64,000 bases of DNA, from positions 1,736,001 to 1,800,000 of the forward strand of contig NZ_CP023564.1 of NCBI RefSeq assembly GCF_002407065.1, read 5' to 3'. Positions within the stretch are counted from its first letter, which is position 1, and the number at the start of each line of letters is the position of its first letter. Of the stretch, positions 27,796-36,274 are shown in pieces. The stretch is from Brachybacterium ginsengisoli. Lineage in GTDB: Bacteria > Actinomycetota > Actinomycetes > Actinomycetales > Dermabacteraceae. The position numbers were made by a program, and so were the translations under genes. The notes below the pieces were generated by a model. The model made no database searches and was not told the DNA's origin. It worked only from the letters and a program-made list of their open reading frames with translations.

Positions 27796-28812
27796 TCAGC
27801 CGACGGACGAGGAGCGGATCACCAGCGAGGGAGGAGCGCTCTCGCGACCGGCGGGCTCCGCGGACCCGTCGAGCCGGCGGGCGAGCATCTCGACGGCCTG
27901 CTGCGCCATCTCGTGGACCCCGGGGTCCACCGAGGTCAGGGGCGGCGTGGTGAACGCGGCCTCCTCGGTGGCGTCGAAGCCGGTGAAGGCGACGTCCTCG
28001 GGGATGCGCAGCCCCGCGAGCGCCGCCGCCCGCATCGCGCCCACGGCGACGGCGTCGTTCACGCACATCACGGCATCGAAGGGGATCCCGGTGCGCAGCA
28101 GGCCGACCATCGCCTCGAGCCCCGTCTCGCGCCGGTCCCAGTCCGCGCCCTGGATCGCCAGGCGCGGATCGGGGGAGAGGCCGCGCTCGCCGTGCGCGTC
28201 GAGGTACGCACGATGCCGCGGCCCCTCCCGGGAGGCGAGCCAGGGGTCGGCCACGTAGGCGATCCGGCGGCGTCCGAGGTCCAGGAGGTGTCGGGCGGCG
28301 GCGAGGGCGCCGTCGTACTCGCCCATCACCACGCAGTCGATGCCGTCCGTCGGGGCACCGCCCACCTGGACGACGGGGAAGGGCGGCGTCTGTCCGTCCA
28401 GCAGCTCGGCGGAGAGGAAGTGGGGGCAGACGATCATGCCCGCCACATCCGTCGTGGAGCGACCGAGGACGGCATCCCGCTCCGCGGCGGCATCGTAGGA
28501 GAGCCGGAGGGTGGTGTGCAGCCCGCGCTCCTCGAGCGCGAGGATCAGCGTCTCGGCCATCTTCGCGAAGTACGGCTGGCGCAGGTTCGGCACCATGATC
28601 GCGATCCGGTCGGGCCCCCCGCGCACCAGCCCCCTCGCCGCGGCGGAGGGGACGTATCCGAGCTCCCGGGCGATGCGGGAGACGCGCTCGCCGGTCTCCG
28701 CCGAGACGCGGATCGTGCCCTCCCGGTCCCCGCGTGCGCGCAGCACGTGCGAGGCCGTCGCGGCGGAGACCCCGGCCGCGGCGGCGACGTCGGCGAGCGT
28801 CACCCGCGCCAT
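27796..28812 (-). CDS. LacI family regulator (adjacent to GH127 operon)
   Basis: A 338-aa repressor. The HTH VTLADVAAAAGVSAATASHVLRARG (residues 4-28) carries a short insertion (RGDREGTIRV) between recognition helix and hinge. The hinge is LGYVPSAAARGLVRGG, then IAIMVPNLRQPYFAKMAETL, with FDATEEAAFTTPPLTSVD near 275. The start overlaps the end of the next LacI gene upstream by 13 bases. Divergence from typical HTH spacing suggests its operator differs from that of its neighbour. Most likely controls the GH127 operon, whose promoter starts about 70 bases after this stop. Confidence 0.92.
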   Translation of the reverse strand: MARVTLADVAAAAGVSAATASHVLRARGDREGTIRVSAETGERVSRIARELGYVPSAAARGLVRGGPDRIAIMVPNLRQPYFAKMAETLILALEERGLHTTLRLSYDAAAERDAVLGRSTTDVAGMIVCPHFLSAELLDGQTPPFPVVQVGGAPTDGIDCVVMGEYDGALAAARHLLDLGRRRIAYVADPWLASREGPRHRAYLDAHGERGLSPDPRLAIQGADWDRRETGLEAMVGLLRTGIPFDAVMCVNDAVAVGAMRAAALAGLRIPEDVAFTGFDATEEAAFTTPPLTSVDPGVHEMAQQAVEMLARRLDGSAEPAGRESAPPSLVIRSSSVG

Positions 28813-29837
28813 GTCGCCACCTCTTCGGACGACCTCGTGGAGCCCAGCGTCGACTCCGCGCGGATCACGGTCGTCGGGACAGTGGTGCGGGAGGGTTCGG
28901 ACCTGCTGGGGTCACGCCGGCCGGCGATCAGCTCGATAGCGCGGCGGGCGAGCTCGGCGAGGTCGAGGTCGACGGTCGTCAGGGACGGCGTCGAGAAGCG
29001 GCCGTCGTCGATGTTCCCGTAGCCGGTCAGCGCGATGTCGTGGGGAACCCGGTGGCCGCGCTCCCGCAGCAGCGAGAGGGCGCCGACGGCGAGCTCGTCG
29101 TCCGCGCACACCAGTGCGTCCATCCGAGGGTGCTCATCGAGGGCCCGCTCGGCCAGGCGGTGCCCGGCGGCGCGATCGGCCACGTGGGACTCCGTCGCTC
29201 CGACGCCGATCTCGGGCCGCAGGACGGGAGCGTCCGGGAACGCCCTCATGAGTCGATCGAGGAAGGCGTCCGGCCGTCTCTCCTCCCGCCCCAGCAGCAC
29301 CACGGCGTCGCGACGCACCATGTCCAGGTGGCGCGTGAGTGCCTCGGCGGCGGACGCATCGTCGCTGTCCACCGCGTCCAGGGCGACCGGATCGGCGCTC
29401 GCCCTGCCCAGCAGCACGATCGGGCGCACAGGATCCAGCGGAGGGAGGTCGAGCCCCGGAGGCAGCGGGCCCACGTGCACGACGGCGTCGAAGAGCGCAC
29501 CGCGGGAGTCGAAGGTCTGCCGGATCCTCTCGGCGCGGCCGCGGGAGGGCTCGAGCGAGACCTGCAGGCCATGCCGTTCCGCCTCGCCGACCAGAGCCTG
29601 GGCCAGGCGCGCGATGGTCGGCGCTCGCAGGTCGACCACCGACAGGGCGATGAGCCCGGTGCGCCCGGTGCGGAGGGAGCGCGCCTGGGCGTTGGGCGTC
29701 CACCCCAGGTCGTCGATCGCCCGCCGCACGCGCTCCCGGACCTCCGGGCTGATGCTCGGATGGTCGTTCACCACCCGGGAGACGGTCTTCGTCGACACTC
29801 CCGCTCGGGCTGCGACCTCCTTCATCGTGGACGCCAT
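28800..29837 (-). CDS. LacI family regulator (tandem copy)
   Basis: A 345-aa repressor. HTH: STMKEVAARAGVSTKTVSRVVNDHPSIS (residues 3-30), hinge LGWTPNAQARSLRTGRTG, then IALSVVDLRAPTIARLAQAL; TGYGNIDDGRFSTPSLTTVD near 280. AGGAGGAGC precedes the ATG at 29837. The 3' end overlaps the next LacI gene by 13 bases, so both are on one transcript. It differs clearly in sequence from its neighbour, so this is not a recent duplication. Divergent from the CMD-domain gene at 29975. Confidence 0.92.
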   Translation of the reverse strand: MASTMKEVAARAGVSTKTVSRVVNDHPSISPEVRERVRRAIDDLGWTPNAQARSLRTGRTGLIALSVVDLRAPTIARLAQALVGEAERHGLQVSLEPSRGRAERIRQTFDSRGALFDAVVHVGPLPPGLDLPPLDPVRPIVLLGRASADPVALDAVDSDDASAAEALTRHLDMVRRDAVVLLGREERRPDAFLDRLMRAFPDAPVLRPEIGVGATESHVADRAAGHRLAERALDEHPRMDALVCADDELAVGALSLLRERGHRVPHDIALTGYGNIDDGRFSTPSLTTVDLDLAELARRAIELIAGRRDPSRSEPSRTTVPTTVIRAESTLGSTRSSEEVATWRG

Positions 29838-29962
29838 GCTCCTCCTCGTCCGCCGTGCGCACAGCGCGCGAGCTCAGCCGGAGGATACCGCGAGGGGTCG
29901 TGCGATCGCTGACGACGCCGTCCACACCCCGACACAATGCCTGTTCGGGCTTGGGTCGACCC

Positions 29963-29968
29963 TAAGAT
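29963..29968 (+). promoter_or_regulatory. -10 element of a leaderless promoter for the CMD-domain gene
   Basis: TAAGAT ends six bases before the ATG at 29975, so transcription should begin at the start codon itself. No ribosome site is present. No clear -35 hexamer is seen. Confidence 0.55.
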
Positions 29969-29974
29969 GGACGT

Positions 29975-31162
29975 ATGACTTCCCCGGCCGCACCGACCGA
30001 CGCCCACCAGATCCTCGAAGCGATCCTCTCCGACGCGACCGGCGGGGGAGCGGCTCTCGAGGCTCTGCGCCCTGAGGTCCTGCAGCACACCCGTGAGGCC
30101 TACGACGCGCTCTACCGCGCGCCCCAGCCGCTGGCGGCCCCCGTGCTCCATGCGCTCGCCGCGGTCACCGCGGACTGGCAGGGCAGCGGCCCGCTGGCGC
30201 AGTGGCACCGGTCCCAGGGCGCCCATGAGGGGCTCATCGCCGCGGATCCGCTGACGGAGGACCCCGCCCTCGCCGCGCTGCGGGACCAGGTGGACCTCCT
30301 CTCGCTCTCCCCGGCGCTCGCGACCGCCGCCGACCAGGAGCGCCTCGCCGCCGCCGGGCACGACGCCCGCACCGTGGTCCTGATCAGCCAGCTCGTCGCC
30401 TTCGAGAGCCACCTGCAGCGACTGGTCGCTGCCCTCGCCGCGCTCGAGGGCCTCGAGAGCCCGTCGGCCGACGCCCCCGTGCGCGTCCCGCTCTCGCGCG
30501 GCCGCACCGCCCAGCACGGCGGGACGACCCCCACCGGTCGCGTGCGTCCCGAGGCCTTCACCCGCGAGCAGCTCCAGTGGGAGCCGTGGATCGAGGTGCC
30601 CGCCGAGGACGAGCTCACCGAGGAGCAGCGCGACTCCTTCGCCTCCAAGGCCACCACCAACAGCGTCTACTTCCGCATGCTGTCGCTGACTCCGGGCATC
30701 ACCAGGGCCCGCAGCGCCCTGGACAACGCGATCTTCCTGCCCCGGGACGGGCTGCCCAAGGCGGAGCGCGAGCTCGCGGCCGCAGCGACCAGCAAGGTGA
30801 ACGACTGCATCTACTGCGCCTCCGTGCATGCGCGCAAGGCGGCAGGGCTCTCCCGGCGCGAGCAGGAGGTCGACGCCCTGCTCGCCGCGAGCCTGGACCG
30901 GGACGCCGACTGGATCGCCGCGGACCTCGCGCCGCTCGGCGCCGGCCAGGATCCGCGCTGGGCGGCGGTCGTCGCCGCCGCCGCGGAGATCTCCCGGCCC
31001 CGACCCGGCGCGCTGCCGATCGAGCCGCTGCGCGACCTGGGGCTCGGCGATGCCGAGATCCTCGACGCGCTCACCGCGGCCGGATTCTTCGCCTGGGCGA
31101 ACCGGCTCATGCTCAGCCTCGGCGACCCGTCCCTGCCGGACGCCGGGCGCGCCGCCGCCTGA
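29975..31162 (+). CDS. Double CMD/AhpD-fold protein
   Basis: A 395-aa protein that looks like a head-to-tail fusion of two carboxymuconolactone-decarboxylase-fold units. The N-terminal unit (about residues 1-160) ends in VVLISQLVAFESHLQRLVAAL and has no Cys pair. A linker follows (RVPLSRGRTAQHGG to QWEPWIEVP). The C-terminal unit (about 210-390) carries the AhpD-type redox motif CIYCASVHARK with C278, C281 and H285. From memory, separate proteins of the Avi_7170 and Avi_7169 families correspond to these two halves. Peroxidase or disulfide-exchange activity is plausible but unproven. First gene of the 12-kb import island, 61 bases before an iron-type binding protein. Confidence 0.85.
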   Translation: MTSPAAPTDAHQILEAILSDATGGGAALEALRPEVLQHTREAYDALYRAPQPLAAPVLHALAAVTADWQGSGPLAQWHRSQGAHEGLIAADPLTEDPALAALRDQVDLLSLSPALATAADQERLAAAGHDARTVVLISQLVAFESHLQRLVAALAALEGLESPSADAPVRVPLSRGRTAQHGGTTPTGRVRPEAFTREQLQWEPWIEVPAEDELTEEQRDSFASKATTNSVYFRMLSLTPGITRARSALDNAIFLPRDGLPKAERELAAAATSKVNDCIYCASVHARKAAGLSRREQEVDALLAASLDRDADWIAADLAPLGAGQDPRWAAVVAAAAEISRPRPGALPIEPLRDLGLGDAEILDALTAAGFFAWANRLMLSLGDPSLPDAGRAAA

Positions 31163-31223
31163 ACCCGTCCCAGCGCACGACGACCCCGCACTCCCTCTCT
31201 CCGCTCCCGACCCGAGGACCATC

Positions 31224-32291
31224 ATGATCCCCGCCCTCCCTCGCCGCACCCTGCTCGGCGCCGCCCTCACCGCTCTTCCCGTCCTGGGGCTCGCCGCCTG
31301 CGGCGAGGTCACCGTCGAAGGGCAGGGTGATGCCGCCGAGGAGCTGACCATCGTCGACGACCAGCAGCGCGAGGTGGTCCTTCCCGGCCCCGCGAAGAAG
31401 GCCGTCGTGCTCAACAGCTACACCAACGAGTTCATCCGGGCCATCGGCGCCGGAGACGCCGTCGTGGGGGTGGACCGCGCATCCCTGGACCGCCTGCCCT
31501 ACCTCGGGCTCGACGAGGAGCACGTCATCGCCGAGGGCCTGGACCAGCTGAACTACGAGGCGATCGCCGGGCTCGAGCCGGACGTGGTGATCATGCCCCG
31601 CAACGCCGTGTGGCAGGAGGCCGCCGAGCAGCTGAAGCCCTTCGGCATCCCGCTCGTGGTCGCCACCGCCTGGGACACCGAGGTCGTCGAGGACACCATC
31701 ACCCTGCTCGGGCAGGTCTTCGGAACGGAGGGCGGCGCACGGACCGTGCTCGACTTCCGCACCGAGATCTCCGACCTGCTCAGCAGGGCCCTCGAGGGCG
31801 TCGAGCCCGTCCCGGTCTACTTCGAGACCGTCGAGCCCTACCTCACCACCCTGCCCGGCTCCGGCTTCCACGCCATGATCGTGGCCGCCGGCGGCGCGAA
31901 CATCTTCGACGACGCCGCCGGGGGCGACGCCCAGGAGGAGCTGACCGTGGATCCCTCCGAGGTGGTGCTGCGCGACCCCGGGTTCGTCATCCACGAGTTC
32001 GAGCCCTCCGCCGAGCCCGTCGACCGCTTCGACGCCCTGCTCGAGGACCTCGCCTCCCGCCCCGGCTGGTCGGGGCTGAGCGCCCTCGAGAACAGCCGGG
32101 TCGCGATCGCCAACGGCTGGGCCACCAGCGCGCTCGGCAAGTCGCTCGGCGCGCTCTACCTGGGGACCTGGCTGCACCCCGAGCAGCTGGCCGACGTCGA
32201 CCCCGACGCATACCTCACCCGCTGGGTCACCGAGTTCCAGGACACCGAGCTCTCCGATCCCGCGGACTACGTGCAGGGCCCCGCCCGATGA
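31224..32291 (+). CDS. Iron-siderophore-type ABC substrate-binding lipoprotein
   Basis: A 355-aa class III binding protein of the FepB/TroA-like fold. The signal has RRTLLGAALTALPVLGL and lipobox LAAC (Cys near residue 26). The fold shows TIVDDQQREVVLPGPAKKAVVLN, VVGVDRASLDRLPYLG, NYEAIAGLEPDVVIMPRN near residue 110, and MIVAAGGANIFDDAAG near 215. This fold binds ferric siderophores, haem or cobalamin. With no biosynthesis genes here, a scavenged ligand is likely. Its ATG has GAGGACC upstream and the stop overlaps the permease start. Confidence 0.9.
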   Translation: MIPALPRRTLLGAALTALPVLGLAACGEVTVEGQGDAAEELTIVDDQQREVVLPGPAKKAVVLNSYTNEFIRAIGAGDAVVGVDRASLDRLPYLGLDEEHVIAEGLDQLNYEAIAGLEPDVVIMPRNAVWQEAAEQLKPFGIPLVVATAWDTEVVEDTITLLGQVFGTEGGARTVLDFRTEISDLLSRALEGVEPVPVYFETVEPYLTTLPGSGFHAMIVAAGGANIFDDAAGGDAQEELTVDPSEVVLRDPGFVIHEFEPSAEPVDRFDALLEDLASRPGWSGLSALENSRVAIANGWATSALGKSLGALYLGTWLHPEQLADVDPDAYLTRWVTEFQDTELSDPADYVQGPAR

Positions 32292-33388
32292 CCGCCGCGC
32301 TCGAGAACCGCCCCGGCACCGCGGACGCTCCCGCACCCGGCGGCGCCCCGGCCGCGAGGAACCACGAGAGGCGCAAGCTCCTGGTCCTCGCCGCAGGCCT
32401 GGTCCTCTCCGCGGCCGCGCTCGTGGCCTCGGTGACCATCGGCACCGCGGGCGTGGGCGTCGGCGACGTGCTGCGATCGATCCAGGTCAGCCTCTTCGGC
32501 GGCACCATCAGCGCCGACTTCGCCTCCACCTACTCCGTCATCACCCAGCTGCGCCTTCCGCGCGTGCTGCTCGCCTTCACCGCGGGCGCGGCGCTGTCGG
32601 TCTCCGGCGTGCTCATGCAGGGCCTGCTGCGCAACCCGCTGGTCAGCCCGTTCACCCTCGGGGTCTCCCCGGCCGCGGCCTTCGGCGCCGCGCTCGTGAT
32701 CACCCTGGCCGGGACCAACCAGCTCCCCGCCTGGGCCACCATCGCCGGAGCGATGGTCATGGCGCTCGCGGTCTCCGCCCTCGTGCTCGGCATCGCCACC
32801 GCCCGCCGCATGGCGGTCGCGACCCTGCTGCTGCTGGGCATCGCCATGACCCAGATCTTCGAGGCGCTCACCTCCGCGCTCCAGTTCACCGCCAACGAGA
32901 ACACCCTCCAGGCGATCATCCGTTGGACCTTCGGATCGGTGAACGACGCGGTGTGGTCCGACGTCCTGATCGTCGGCGTCCTCACCCTCGTCGCGATCCC
33001 GGTGACGCTGTTCTTCTCCAAGGACCTCAACGCCATCGCCTTCGCGGGGGACGACGCCGCGCGCAGCTTCGGCGTCAACGTGGGCCCGGTGCGGATCGGG
33101 CTGATCGCCCTCTCGGTCGCGCTCGCCGCCGTGGTGGTCTCCTTCTGCGGCATCATCGGTTTCGTGGGCCTCGTCGGCCCGCACATCGCCCGCCTCGCGA
33201 TCGGCGCCGACCATCGCCATCTGCTGCCCTTCGCGGCGCTGTCCGGAGGTCTGCTGCTCCTGGTGGCCGACGCCGTCGGCCGCACGGTCATCGCCCCCGC
33301 CGTGGTGCCCGTGGGCATCGTGGTCGCCTTCATCGGCGGCCCCGTGTTCATCTACCTCATCCTCACGCGAAGGAACACCCTGAAGTGA
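32288..33388 (+). CDS. FecCD-family ABC transporter permease
   Basis: A 366-aa permease with about ten helices, the BtuC/FecCD architecture. Characteristic stretches: LRLPRVLLAFTAGAALSVSG near residue 90, MQGLLRNPLVSPFTLGVSPAAAFGA near 113, LLLGIAMTQIFEALTSALQF near 180 and FCGIIGFVGLVGPHIARL near 285, the cytoplasmic loop that docks the ATPase. Only one permease gene is present, so it probably acts as a homodimer. Overlaps by 4 bases with both neighbours. Confidence 0.93.
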   Translation: MTAALENRPGTADAPAPGGAPAARNHERRKLLVLAAGLVLSAAALVASVTIGTAGVGVGDVLRSIQVSLFGGTISADFASTYSVITQLRLPRVLLAFTAGAALSVSGVLMQGLLRNPLVSPFTLGVSPAAAFGAALVITLAGTNQLPAWATIAGAMVMALAVSALVLGIATARRMAVATLLLLGIAMTQIFEALTSALQFTANENTLQAIIRWTFGSVNDAVWSDVLIVGVLTLVAIPVTLFFSKDLNAIAFAGDDAARSFGVNVGPVRIGLIALSVALAAVVVSFCGIIGFVGLVGPHIARLAIGADHRHLLPFAALSGGLLLLVADAVGRTVIAPAVVPVGIVVAFIGGPVFIYLILTRRNTLK

Positions 33389-34200
33389 GCCTCACCGTCC
33401 AGAACCTCTCCTTCGCCTACGGCTCCCGGACGATCCTCGAGGACATCTCCTTCGAGGTCGCCCCCGGGGCGTTCTGCGCGCTGCTGGGCCCGAACGGGTC
33501 GGGCAAGTCCACCCTCGTCAAGGCCATCGCCGGAGTGCATCGCGCGAAGGCCGGCGTCGTCACCGTCGAGGGGCGGCGCACCTCCGCCCTGGGTCGCCGC
33601 GAGCTCGCCAAGGTGGTGGGCTACGTGCCCCAGGCCGGCGACGCCCCCTTCGACCTCAGCGTGCGCGAGGCCGTGATGCTGGGCCGCACCCCGCACTTCG
33701 GGATCTCCCCGCGCCCCGAGGACCGCGCAGCGGTCGAGGACGCGATCGTGCGGATGGGCCTCACGGACATCGCCGAGCAGTCCCTGTCCGAGCTCTCCGG
33801 CGGTCAGGCGCAGCGTGCGCTGATCGCCCGCGCCCTGGCCCAGGACACCCGCGTGCTGCTGCTGGACGAGCCCACCAGCGCGCTGGACCTGCGCTACCAG
33901 ATCGAGACCCTGCAGCTGGTCCGCCAGATCACGCGGGAGGAGGGGATCAGCGCCCTCATCGCCATCCACGACCTCAACCACGCCGCGCGCTACTGCGACC
34001 AGGTCGTGGTGCTCCACGGCGGCCACCTGGTCGCCGACGGCACCCCGGAGGAGGCCCTGCAGGAGCCGACGCTGCGCAGCGTCTACGAGGTCGACGTCGA
34101 GGTGGCCGCCCAGGGCGGCGGCGTCGAGGTCCGGCCCCGGGTCGACGAGGCCGGATTCACCCGCACCGGCCGCCGTCTCGACGAGCTCGTGGTCCCATGA
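33385..34200 (+). CDS. FepC/FecE-type ABC transporter ATPase
   Basis: A 271-aa ATPase. Walker A is GPNGSGKST near residue 35; signature LSGGQAQRALIARALAQ near 138; Walker B VLLLDEPTSALDLRYQ near 158; switch His in IAIHDLNHAARYCD near 195. The C-terminal 40 residues are a short extension rich in Gly/Arg. The GTG start at 33385 overlaps the permease stop, with AGGAA upstream. Completes the iron-type importer. Confidence 0.94.
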   Translation: MSLTVQNLSFAYGSRTILEDISFEVAPGAFCALLGPNGSGKSTLVKAIAGVHRAKAGVVTVEGRRTSALGRRELAKVVGYVPQAGDAPFDLSVREAVMLGRTPHFGISPRPEDRAAVEDAIVRMGLTDIAEQSLSELSGGQAQRALIARALAQDTRVLLLDEPTSALDLRYQIETLQLVRQITREEGISALIAIHDLNHAARYCDQVVVLHGGHLVADGTPEEALQEPTLRSVYEVDVEVAAQGGGVEVRPRVDEAGFTRTGRRLDELVVP

Positions 34201-36104
34201 GCGCCGAGCAGTTCGACGCGGTGATCGTCGGCGGCGGTCCGCGCGGGGTGGCGACCGTGCTGCGCACCGCGGCACGGGCGGCCGCGGCAGGGACAGGTCC
34301 CGTGCGCCTCGCCGTGATCGACGCGATCGCCGTCGGCTCCGGCGCGACGTGGCTCGTGGACCAGCCCGCGCAGTACCTCAACAACACCCAGGCCGACGCC
34401 ACCACCGTCCACCCCGACGACTCCACGCGCATGAGCGGCCCGTCGGCGCCGGGCCCGGACCTCGTGGACTGGGCGCGGCGGGTCCGCGCCGACGGCCACC
34501 ACCCCCTCGGGAGGTGGGTGCTCGAAGAGGCCTCCGAGCTCACCGGCGCGACCTTCGCCACCCGACGCCTGCAGGGCGCGTACTACCGCGACCAGCTCGA
34601 GGCCGCCGGGGCGACCGGGACCGTCGAGATCACCGAGGTGGTGGGACTCGCCGTGGATCTCGAGCGCGAGGGCGAGGGCGAGGAGGAGCTGAGCGTCGTG
34701 CTCCTGGAGGACGGGCGTCGGCTCGCCGCACCGCTCGTGGTGCTCGCCCAGGGCATGGTGCAGGCCGAGCGCAGCGCCGAAACCGAGGCGCTGGCGGGCT
34801 TCGCGGAGCGCCACGGGCTGCGCTACGTCGAGCCCGGCATGCCGGCGGAGCGGACGTACACCGGCCTGCCCGCCGGCGAGGACGTGCTGGTGCGCGGCCT
34901 CGGCGCGAACTTCTTCGACGTCGCCGGCCAGCTGGTCCAGGAGTGGGGCGGGAGACTCGCTCCGGTCGACGGGGACCCCCATGGCCGACTGCGCTATCTC
35001 CCCTCGGGCCGAGAGCCGCACCTGGTGGTGGGATCCCGCCGCGGCGTGCCCTATCGCTCCAAGCCCGAGGGCGGGCGCTCGGTGCGCCCCTTCCGGCCCC
35101 GCTGGGCGGACGAGGAGTGGTTCGCCGGCCTCGGCACCCGCACGGACGTGGACTTCGCGCTCGAGGTGTGGCCCGTGCTGGCCCGCGAGTTCGCCGGTGC
35201 CTATCTCGAGGCGCTCGACGAGCTGCATCCCGCCGCCGTCCGTCACGGCTGGCAGGAGATGCTGGATGCCGCGGGGACGAGCGAGCAGGTGGATGCCGTG
35301 CTCGACGCCGCGATCACCGATCCCCGGTGGAGCTTCGCCCTCGAGGAGCTGCACCGGCCCACCCGCGGCGAGCACGTCGGCCCCCGGGGATGGGCGAAGC
35401 TGGTGCATCGGCTGATCGCCGACGAGCTCGGCTCGTTGTCCGACCCGTGGCACCATCCGCGCGCCGCGGTCAACGCCGCGATGGCGACGCTGCGGCGTCA
35501 CGTCGGCCTGCTCACCGGGGGAGGAGCATTCACCGGGGAGTCCCTCACCCGGGACGTGCTCGGCTGGTTCGACGGCGACTCCCTCGCGCTCGCCTCGGGA
35601 CCTCCGGCGGATCGTGTGCGCCTGGTGCTGGCCCTGATCGAGGCGGGGGTCGTGGAGCTGATCGGCCCCGAGATGGTGGTCGAGGCCGATGCAGGCTCCG
35701 GGCTCTTCCGCGCGTCCTCGCCGATCACGGGCCGCGAGATCACCTCCCGCGTGCTGCTCGAGACGCGGATGTCCAAGGGGCGGGTCCCGCAGACCAGCGA
35801 CCCGCTGCTGCGCTCGCTGCTCGCCACCGGGCGGGCTCGTCTCCACACGGTCGACGGCGTCCCCACGCACAGCATGGAGGCCACCCGGGCCGAGCGCTCC
35901 GAGGGGATGCTCCGGGGCCACAACCTCGTCGCCGCCGACGGGACGGTCGACCATTCGGTGGTGGTGCTCGGCATCCCGGCCGCCTCCACCCAGCCCGGAT
36001 CGGCGATCGGGGCGGCCCCCGGAGTGCCCTCCCCGCTGCTCGCCGGAGCCGACATCGCGGCCAAGCAGATCATGGCCCGACGGGTCGCCGCGCTCGGCGT
36101 CTGA
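34197..36104 (+). CDS. Large FAD/NAD(P)-binding protein
   Basis: A 635-aa flavoprotein-like enzyme with the NAD_binding_9 type fold. The dinucleotide motif is AVIVGGGPRGVATVLRTAAR (residues 8-27). Later parts include WARRVRADGHHPLGRWVLEE near 97, LVVLAQGMVQAERS near 180 and a C-terminal GIPAASTQPGSAIGAAPG near 600. The start overlaps the ATPase stop (ATGA), so it is coupled to the iron-type importer. It could reductively release a metal from its chelator or modify the imported ligand; both are inference. No signal peptide, so cytoplasmic. There are 170 bases before the next gene. Confidence 0.82.
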   Translation: MSAEQFDAVIVGGGPRGVATVLRTAARAAAAGTGPVRLAVIDAIAVGSGATWLVDQPAQYLNNTQADATTVHPDDSTRMSGPSAPGPDLVDWARRVRADGHHPLGRWVLEEASELTGATFATRRLQGAYYRDQLEAAGATGTVEITEVVGLAVDLEREGEGEEELSVVLLEDGRRLAAPLVVLAQGMVQAERSAETEALAGFAERHGLRYVEPGMPAERTYTGLPAGEDVLVRGLGANFFDVAGQLVQEWGGRLAPVDGDPHGRLRYLPSGREPHLVVGSRRGVPYRSKPEGGRSVRPFRPRWADEEWFAGLGTRTDVDFALEVWPVLAREFAGAYLEALDELHPAAVRHGWQEMLDAAGTSEQVDAVLDAAITDPRWSFALEELHRPTRGEHVGPRGWAKLVHRLIADELGSLSDPWHHPRAAVNAAMATLRRHVGLLTGGGAFTGESLTRDVLGWFDGDSLALASGPPADRVRLVLALIEAGVVELIGPEMVVEADAGSGLFRASSPITGREITSRVLLETRMSKGRVPQTSDPLLRSLLATGRARLHTVDGVPTHSMEATRAERSEGMLRGHNLVAADGTVDHSVVVLGIPAASTQPGSAIGAAPGVPSPLLAGADIAAKQIMARRVAALGV

Positions 36105-36274
36105 GAAGCCGCTCCGACCTCGGGCGGAGCGTGCCGTGAGACAGATCACGATCGTTATGCGACCGTGACACCTACCAGTGGATGTTTTCTCCTCCGAACA
36201 GGTTCAATCTCAGCACGGATCAGAGTCGATCCCACGCTCCGATGGAGGAGCGGTTACGGAGAGGCAGGGCTGTC

